Under the pieces are notes generated by a model. That model did no database searches. It saw nothing but the letters and a program-made list of their open reading frames with translations, and was not told where the DNA came from. Both the position numbers and the translations under genes were made by a program. From Arcuatula senhousia (lineage: Eukaryota; Mollusca; Bivalvia; Mytilida; Mytilidae): a DNA stretch of 64,000 bases. Positions 55,858 through 64,000 of this stretch are shown here, one piece after another. The stretch is taken from NCBI GenBank assembly GCA_963971305.1, contig OZ020304.1:76880355-76944354 (forward strand). The letters run 5' to 3'. Each line of letters opens with the position of its first letter. Within the stretch, counting starts at the first letter, position 1.

Positions 55858-57392
55858 GTCTCCCCTTCCCAGAAGGGGGAGACATATTGTTTTTGTGTCA
55901 GTTCTTCTTCTTCTTCTTCTTCTTCTTCTTCTTCTTCTTCTCATACAAAGCGTGTCCGGGCCATAACTTTTTTATCCTTTGAGATAGGGCTTTAATATTT
56001 GGCATGTAGATGTATCAGCATGAGAAGATGTGTCGCGTACTAGAATGACCTTCATATGACCTTGACCTTTGACCTCAAGGTCAAATTAATGCTAATTTTA
56101 CATGCAAAGTGTGTCCGGGTCATAACTTTGTTATCCTTTGATATAGGGCTTTGATATTTGGCATATGGATGTATCAGCATAAGACGATGTGTCATGTACC
56201 AGAATGACCTTCATATGACCTTGACCTTTGACTTCAAGGTCAAGTTAATGCTTATTTTGCATGCAAAGTTAGTAAGCATCATAATTTTTTTGTTTTTTGA
56301 CATAGGACTTTAATATTTGACATGTGGATGTATCACCATGAGACAATGTGTCCTGTTTCAAAATGACCTTGACCTTTGACCTGAAGGTCAACTTAATGCT
56401 AATTTTATATCCAAAGTATGTCAGGGCCATATTTTTTTTGTTCTTTGACGTAGGGCTTTGATATTAGTAATGTAGATGTTTCATCATGAGACGATGTGTC
56501 GCCTACCAAAATGACCTTCATATGACCTTGAACTTTGACCTCAATGTCAAATTTATGCTAATTTCACATACAAAGTGTGTCCGGGTCATAACTTTGTTAT
56601 CCTTTGATATAGGGCTTTGATATTTGGCATATGGATGTATCAGCATGAGACAATGTGTCACGTAACAAAATGACCTTCATATGGCCTTGACCTTTGACAT
56701 CAAGGTTAAATTAATGCTTATTTTACATGCAGTCAGTCAAGGTCATAACTTTTTTTGTTCTTTGACATAGGGCTTTAATATTTCACATGTGCATGTATCA
56801 CCATGACACAATATGTCCTGTACCAAAATGACCTTGACCTTTGACCTGAAGGTCAACTTACTGCTAATTTTTTATCCAAAGTATGTCAGGGCCATAATTT
56901 GTTTTGTTCTTTGACATAGAGCTTTGATATTTGACATGTAGATGTTTCATCATGAGAAGATGTTTTGTATACCAGAATGACCTTCATATGACCTGACCTT
57001 TGACCTCAATGTCAAATTAATGCTAATTTTACATGCAAAGTTAGTCAGGGTCATAACTTTTTTGTTCTTTCACATAGGGCTTTAATATTTGACATGTGGA
57101 TTTATCACCATTAGATAATGTGTCGTGTACCAGAATGACCTTCATATGACCATGACCTTTTACCTCAAGATCAAATGAATGCTAATTTTACATGCAAAAC
57201 CTCCCAGACCAATACTTATTTATCCTTTGACATAGGGCTTTACAATGTAGGTGTATCAATTATTATGCATGTTTTTGTACAATGTATGTCATTGTGACTT
57301 TGACTTCTGACCTCAAGGTTGAAATTATGTTATTTTGGCAAATTTAGGAAGGGGAGACATCCGTTTTAGTGTGCTAAAACAGTTTTTCCTAG
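55858..57392 (+). mobile_element. Helitron-like element with about nine ~157-bp core units
   Basis: The left end is a hairpin GTCTCCCCTTC...AGGGGGAGAC (55858-55883), followed by a (TTC)n tract (55902-55940). Core units repeat GTGTCCGGG(C/T)CATAAC, then ATAGGGCTTTGATATTTG, then TGACCTTGACCTTTGACCT. The 3' end has a GTTTTAG/CTAAAAC hairpin (57363-57380), then TTTTTCCTAG (CTAG 57389-57392), then T. GGAAGGGGAGACAT near the 3' end is complementary to the left end. Non-autonomous; no protein. Confidence 0.75.
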
Positions 57393-57704
57393 TTTATCTT
57401 GAGACCAATTCAACTAATAGAGCAACCCAATTCAGCTAAAAGCCAATACTGGAATTCAACCAATAAACCAATAAAACTGATAAAACAATTTAAACAACAG
57501 ACCCACAATTAAGTGAATAAACCTGCTTAACCAATAAACCAATTCAACAAATAAACAAATCAATCAGCAATTCAACCATTTGAATAATCCTATCAACAGA
57601 AGAGGATTATGAAATTGGGTTATTTCAAACAATTTACCAAAGTAATTTCGACAAATCAAGCAATTCTATCAATGGATGAGAAATTTTGCAAATAAATCAG
57701 TAAA
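57393..57704. repeat. CAA/AAC-rich lead-in to the minisatellite
   Basis: Irregular AACCAATAAA-type phrases that grade into the array; probably decayed array edge. Confidence 0.5.
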
Positions 57705-59027
57705 ACATTTCAACCAAAAGACCATCAATAAAATATTTTCATTCAACCAACATACCACCAATAAAACATTTCAACCAACCAACTGACCATCAATAAAACA
57801 TTTCAACAAACCAACAGACCATCAATAAAACATTTCAACCGATAATAGACCATCAATAAAACATTTCAACCAACCAACAGACCATCAATAAAACATTTCA
57901 GCCAACCAACAGACCATCAATAAAACATTTCAACCAACCAACAGACCATCAATTAAACATTTCAACAAACCAACAGACCATCAATAAAACATTTCAACCA
58001 ACCAACAGACCACCAATAAAACATTTCAACCAACCAACAGACCATCAATAAAACATTTCAACCAACCAACAGACCATCAATTAAACATTTCAACCAACCA
58101 ACAGACCACCATAAACATTTCAACCAACCAACAGACCATCAATAAAACATTTCAACCAACCAACAGACTATTAATAAAACATTTCAACAAACCAACAGAC
58201 CATCAATAAAACATTTCAACAAACCAACAGACGATCAATAAAACATTTCAACTAACCAACAGACCATTAATAAAACATTTCAACAGACCATCAATAAAAC
58301 ATTTCAACAAACCAACAGACCTTCAATAAAACATTTCAACAAACCAACAGACCAGACCATCAATAAAACATTTCAACCAACCAACAGACCGTCAGTAAAA
58401 ACATTTCAACAAATCAACAGACCAGACCATCAATAAAACATTTCAACAGACCATCAATAAAACATTTCAACAAACCAACAGACCATCAATAAAACATTAC
58501 AACAGACCATCAATAAAACATTACAACAGACCACCAATAAAACATTTCAACAGACCATCAATTAAACATCACAGACCATCAATAAAACATTTCAAACAAC
58601 TAACAGGCCATCAATTAAACATTTCAACAGACCATAAATGAAACATTTCAAACCAAAAGATCATCAATAACACATTACAGAACATCAATAAAACATTTCA
58701 ACAGACCATCAATAACACATTACAGAACATCAATAAAACATTTCAACAGACCATCAATAAAACATTTCAACCAACTAACAGGCCATCAATTAAACATTTC
58801 AACAGACCATCAATAAAACATTTCAACAAACCAACAGACCTTCAATAAAACATTTCAACAAACCAACAGACCATCAATAAAACATTTCAACAGACCACCA
58901 ATAAAACATTTCAACAAACCAACAGATCATCAATTAAACATTTCAACAGACCATCAATAAAACATTTCAACCAACTAACAGGCCATCAATTAAACATTTC
59001 AACAGACCAACAGATCATCAATTAAAC

Positions 59028-59384
59028 GAAGACATCATGCACTTATAGACAAATATGGGATTTCGATCTCTCAGATGAGTGCAGATGTTGGTTTGTCATA
59101 GGGTGTTGATTTGTCTTCCTTTACCGGATTTGACACGCTAAATGGACTATTGGCAACGCGACGGGTGTGCTATAGCAAGCAGGAACTGCTTACTCTTCCG
59201 GAGCACCTGAGTTCACTCTTGTTTTGACTGGAGTGCGCGTTGTTGATTGATATTCAGTTGTTTTGTGTTTCCATGTTTTACATGTTGTCTGTTTTTGTCC
59301 TGTTCTTGTTGGTGTTTACTGGTTTTGTCTCTGCCCTTTCGGACTTTTGACATTCGGATACCCCATTGGTACCTCTGCTTCTTT
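59028..59384. mobile_element. non-minisatellite insert, copy 1
   Basis: About 357 bp starting GAAGACATCATGCAC and ending ACCTCTGCTTCTTT. It contains CTTCCGGAGCACCTGAG and GACATTCGGATACCCC. I associate such phrases with a dispersed bivalve retroelement tail, but that is recollection. It has no usable frame. Confidence 0.7.
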
Positions 59385-60238
59385 CAACAGACCTTCAATA
59401 AAACATTTCAACAAACCAACTGACCATCAATAAAACATTTCAACAAACCAACAGATCATCAATTAAACATTTCAACAAACCAACAGATCATCAATTAAAC
59501 ATTTCAACAGACCATCAATAAAACATTTCAACCAACTAACAGGCCATCAATTAAACATTTCAACAGACCATCAATAAAACATTTCAACCAACCAACAGAC
59601 CGTCAGTAAAAACATTTCAACAAATCAACAGACCAGACCATCAATAAAACATTTCAACAGACCATCAATAAAACATTTCAACAAACCAACAGACCATCAA
59701 TAAAACATTACAACAGACCATCAATAAAACATTACAACAGACCACCAATAAAACATTTCAACAGACCATCAATTAAACATCACAGACCATCAATAAAACA
59801 TTTCAAACAACTAACAGGCCATCAATTAAACATTTCAACAGACCATAAATGAAACATTTCAAACCAAAAGATCATCAATAACACATTACAGAACATCAAT
59901 AAAACATTTCAACAGACCATCAATAACACATTACAGAACATCAATAAAACATTTCAACAGACCATCAATAAAACATTTCAACCAACTAACAGGCCATCAA
60001 TTAAACATTTCAACAGACCATCAATAAAACATTTCAACAAACCAACAGACCTTCAATAAAACATTTCAACAAACCAACAGACCATCAATAAAACATTTCA
60101 ACAGACCACCAATAAAACATTTCAACAAACCAACAGATCATCAATTAAACATTTCAACAGACCATCAATAAAACATTTCAACCAACTAACAGGCCATCAA
60201 TTAAACATTTCAACAGACCAACAGATCATCAATTAAAC

Positions 60239-60595
60239 GAAGACATCATGCACTTATAGACAAATATGGGATTTCGATCTCTCAGATGAGTGCAGATGTT
60301 GGTTTGTCATAGGGTGTTGATTTGTCTTCCTTTACCGGATTTGACACGCTAAATGGACTATTGGCAACGCGACGGGTGTGCTATAGCAAGCAGGAACTGC
60401 TTACTCTTCCGGAGCACCTGAGTTCACTCTTGTTTTGACTGGAGTGCGCGTTGTTGATTGATATTCAGTTGTTTTGTGTTTCCATGTTTTACATGTTGTC
60501 TGTTTTTGTCCTGTTCTTGTTGGTGTTTACTGGTTTTGTCTCTGCCCTTTCGGACTTTTGACATTCGGATACCCCATTGGTACCTCTGCTTCTTT
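60239..60595. mobile_element. non-minisatellite insert, copy 2
   Basis: Same sequence as 59028-59384, carried along by the 1211-bp duplication rather than by a new insertion: the flanking minisatellite variants are identical. Confidence 0.7.
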
Positions 60596-61449
60596 CAACA
60601 GACCTTCAATAAAACATTTCAACAAACCAACTGACCATCAATAAAACATTTCAACAAACCAACAGATCATCAATTAAACATTTCAACAAACCAACAGATC
60701 ATCAATTAAACATTTCAACAGACCATCAATAAAACATTTCAACCAACTAACAGGCCATCAATTAAACATTTCAACAGACCATCAATAAAACATTTCAACC
60801 AACCAACAGACCGTCAGTAAAAACATTTCAACAAATCAACAGACCAGACCATCAATAAAACATTTCAACAGACCATCAATAAAACATTTCAACAAACCAA
60901 CAGACCATCAATAAAACATTACAACAGACCATCAATAAAACATTACAACAGACCACCAATAAAACATTTCAACAGACCATCAATTAAACATCACAGACCA
61001 TCAATAAAACATTTCAAACAACTAACAGGCCATCAATTAAACATTTCAACAGACCATAAATGAAACATTTCAAACCAAAAGATCATCAATAACACATTAC
61101 AGAACATCAATAAAACATTTCAACAGACCATCAATAACACATTACAGAACATCAATAAAACATTTCAACAGACCATCAATAAAACATTTCAACCAACTAA
61201 CAGGCCATCAATTAAACATTTCAACAGACCATCAATAAAATATTTCAACAAACCAACAGACCTTCAATAAAACATTTCAACAAACCAACAGACCATCAAT
61301 AAAACATTTCAACAGACCACCAATAAAACATTTCAACAAACCAACAGATCATCAATTAAACATTTCAACAGACCATCAATAAAACATTTCAACCAACTAA
61401 CAGGCCATCAATTAAACATTTCAACAGACCAACAGATCATCAATTAAAC

Positions 61450-61806
61450 GAAGACATCATGCACTTATAGACAAATATGGGATTTCGATCTCTCAGATGA
61501 GTGCAGATGTTGGTTTGTCATAGGGTGTTGATTTGTCTTCCTTTACCGGATTTGACACGCTAAATGGACTATTGGCAACGCGACGGGTGTGCTATAGCAA
61601 GCAGGAACTGCTTACTCTTCCGGAGCACCTGAGTTCACTCTTGTTTTGACTGGAGTGCGCGTTGTTGATTGATATTCAGTTGTTTTGTGTTTCCATGTTT
61701 TACATGTTGTCTGTTTTTGTCCTGTTCTTGTTGGTGTTTACTGGTTTTGTCTCTGCCCTTTCGGACTTTTGACATTCGGATACCCCATTGGTACCTCTGC
61801 TTCTTT
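61450..61806. mobile_element. non-minisatellite insert, copy 3
   Basis: Third copy, with the same flanks as copies 1 and 2 on both sides for at least 190 bp. Confidence 0.7.
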
Positions 61807-64000
61807 CAACAGACCTTCAATAAAACATTTCAACAAACCAACTGACCATCAATAAAACATTTCAACAAACCAACAGATCATCAATTAAACATTTCAACAA
61901 ACCAACAGATCATCAATTAAACATTTCAACAGACCATCAATAAAACATTTCAACCAACTAACAGGCCATCAATTAAACATTTCAACAGACCATCAATAAA
62001 ACATTTCAACAGACCACCAATAAAACATTTCAACAAACCAACAGATCATCAATTAAACATTTCAACAGACCATCAATAAAACATTTCAACCAACTAACAG
62101 GCCATCAATTAAACATTTCAACAGACCATCAATAAAACATTTAAACCAACCAACAGACCATCAATAAAACATTTCAACAGACCACCAATAAAACATTTCA
62201 ACAAACCAACAGATCATCAATTAAACATTCCAACAGACCATCAATAAAACATTCCAACAAACCAACCAGCAGACCATCAATAAAACATTTAAACCAACCA
62301 ACAGATCATCAATTAAACATTTCAACAGACCATCAATAAAACATTTCAACAAACCAACAGACCATCAATAAAACATTTCAACCAACTAACAGGCCATCAA
62401 TTAAACATTTCAACAGACCATCAATAAAACATTTAAACCAACCAACAGACCATCAATAAAACATTTCAACAGACCACCAATAAAACATTTCAACAAACCA
62501 ACAGATCATCAATTAAACATTTCAACAGACCATCAATAAAACATTTCAACAAACCAACCAGCAGACCATCAATAAAACATTTAAACCAACCAACAGATCA
62601 TCAATTAAACATTTCAACAGACCATCAATAAAACATTCCAACTAACCAACAGACCATCAATAAAACATTTCAACAAACCAACCAGCAGACCATCAATAAA
62701 ACATTTAAACCAACCAGCAGACCATCAATTAAACATTTCAACCAACAAACAGACCATCAATTATACATTTCAACAAACCAACAGACCATCAATAAAACAT
62801 TTCAACAAACCAACAAATCATCAATTAAACATTTCAACAGACCACCAATGAAACATTTCAAACAACTAACAGGCCATCAATTAAACATTTCAACAGACCA
62901 TAAATGAAACATTCCAAACCAAAAGACCATCAATAACACGTTACAGAACATCAATAAAACATTTCAACAGACCATCAATAAAACATTTCAACCAACTAAC
63001 AGGCCATCAATTAAACATTTCAACCAACCAATGGACCACCAATAAAACATTTTCATTCAACCAACATACCACCAATAACACATTTCAACAAACTAACAGG
63101 CCATCAATTAAACATTTCAACCAACCAACAGACCATCAATAAAACATTTCAACAAACCAACAGACCATCAATGATACATTTCAAACAACCAATGGACCAC
63201 CAATAAAACATTTTCATTCAACCAACATACCATCAATAAAACATTTCAACCAACTAGCAGGCCATCAATTAAACATTTCAACAAACCAATAGACCTTCAA
63301 TAAAACATTTCAACCATCCAACAGACCATTAAAAAAAACATTTCAACAAACCAACAGAATTATCAATAAAACATTTCAACCAACCAACTGACCATCAATG
63401 ATACATTTCAACCAACCAACAGACCATCAAAAAGCAATTCAACAAACCAACAGACCTTCAATAAAACATTTCAACCAACCAACAGACCATCAAACAAACA
63501 TTTCAACAAACCAACAGACCATCAATAAAACTTTTCAACAAACCAACTGACCATCAATAAAACTTTTCATCAAAACAACAGACCATCAATAAAACATTAC
63601 AACAAACAATCAGACCATCAATACAACATTTCAACAAACCAACAGACCATCAATATAACATTTCAACGAACCAACAGATCGTCAATAAAACATTTCAACC
63701 AACCAACAGACCATCAATAAAACATTTCAACCAACCAACAGACCACCAATAAAACATTTCAACCAACCAACAGACCATCAATAAAACATTTCAACCAACC
63801 AACAGACCATCAATTAAACATTTCAACCAACCAACAGACCACCATAAACATTTCAACCAACCAACAGACCATCAATAAAACATTTCAACCAACCAACAGA
63901 CTATTAATAAAACATTTCAACAAACCAACAGACCATCAATAAAACATTTCAACAAACCAACAGACGATCAATAAAACATTTCAACCAACCAACAGACCAT

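Larger units (their letters stand above)
58381..62000 (+). repeat. 1211-bp higher-order repeat, three copies
   Basis: The rare variant CCGTCAGTAAAAACATTTC recurs at about 58389, 59600 and 60811, exactly 1211 bp apart, and the insert start recurs at 59028, 60239 and 61450. Copies are nearly identical; the third diverges near 62000. Confidence 0.9.
57705..64000 (+). repeat. 24/32-bp minisatellite array, continues past the window
   Basis: Units contain GACCATCAATAAAACATTTC followed by AACA (24-bp form) or by an added AACCAACC block (32-bp form). Hundreds of bases of variants occur (TCAATTAAAC, CTTCAATAAAAC, ACAGGCC). No coding frame. The array is not closed on the right. Confidence 0.93.

Noticed and set aside
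57705..64000. CRISPR-like regular repeats
   Set aside because: Units abut with no unique spacers, the genes around are eukaryotic, and there are no cas genes. It is a minisatellite.

Overview
This window is nuclear DNA from an animal, most likely a bivalve mollusc and plausibly a mussel (Mytilus-like). It is AT-rich, the genes are split by GT-AG introns, three metazoan genes are recognisable, and the intergenic DNA is crowded with tandem-core repeats of a kind known from bivalves (pearl/HINE-type, Helitron-related). The species call is inference from repeat style and was not tested.

Genes. (1) The window opens in the last four coding exons of an ARID4A/B-like chromatin gene on the + strand (1-2763). 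(2) A complete RBM34-like RNA-binding protein gene lies on the - strand (start codon at 16445, stop at 8471; 11 coding exons, 399 aa when joined), converging on ARID4. (3) A complete group II p21-activated kinase gene (PAK4 / mushroom-bodies-tiny type) lies on the + strand (44069-52557; 9 coding exons, 610 aa), with a CRIB domain, an Arg/Asp-rich linker and a full kinase domain. All exon joins listed keep frame and use GT-AG borders. The three genes do not form a pathway: ARID4 and RBM34 act in the nucleus or nucleolus, and PAK4 acts downstream of Cdc42/Rac-type GTPases.

Repeats. Introns and spacers hold Helitron-like elements with tandem cores and hairpin + CTAG|T ends (6.8, 12.2, 28.7, 49.5 and 57.4 kb), a TTAA-flanked element (3.8 kb), MITEs (10.7, 11.7 and 50.0 kb), a nested TIR element with a 6-bp target duplication (48.9 kb), a degenerate reverse transcriptase (15.3-16.1 kb) and a 5'-truncated LINE (18.5-20.05 kb).

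The most unusual region is 20.4-41.1 kb. A homogeneous satellite made of nine 785-bp higher-order repeats, each of four ~196-bp monomers, occupies 20.58-27.65 kb. A diverged array of the same monomer in inverted orientation occupies 36.8-40.85 kb. Outside both arrays lie inverted copies of one short flank. Between them sit an inverted pair of ~390-bp elements and a 2.2-kb foldback element with ~0.8-kb arms and a 6-bp target duplication. The right end (57.7-64.0 kb) is a 24/32-bp minisatellite with a 1211-bp higher-order unit that carries a ~357-bp insert three times; the array runs off the window.
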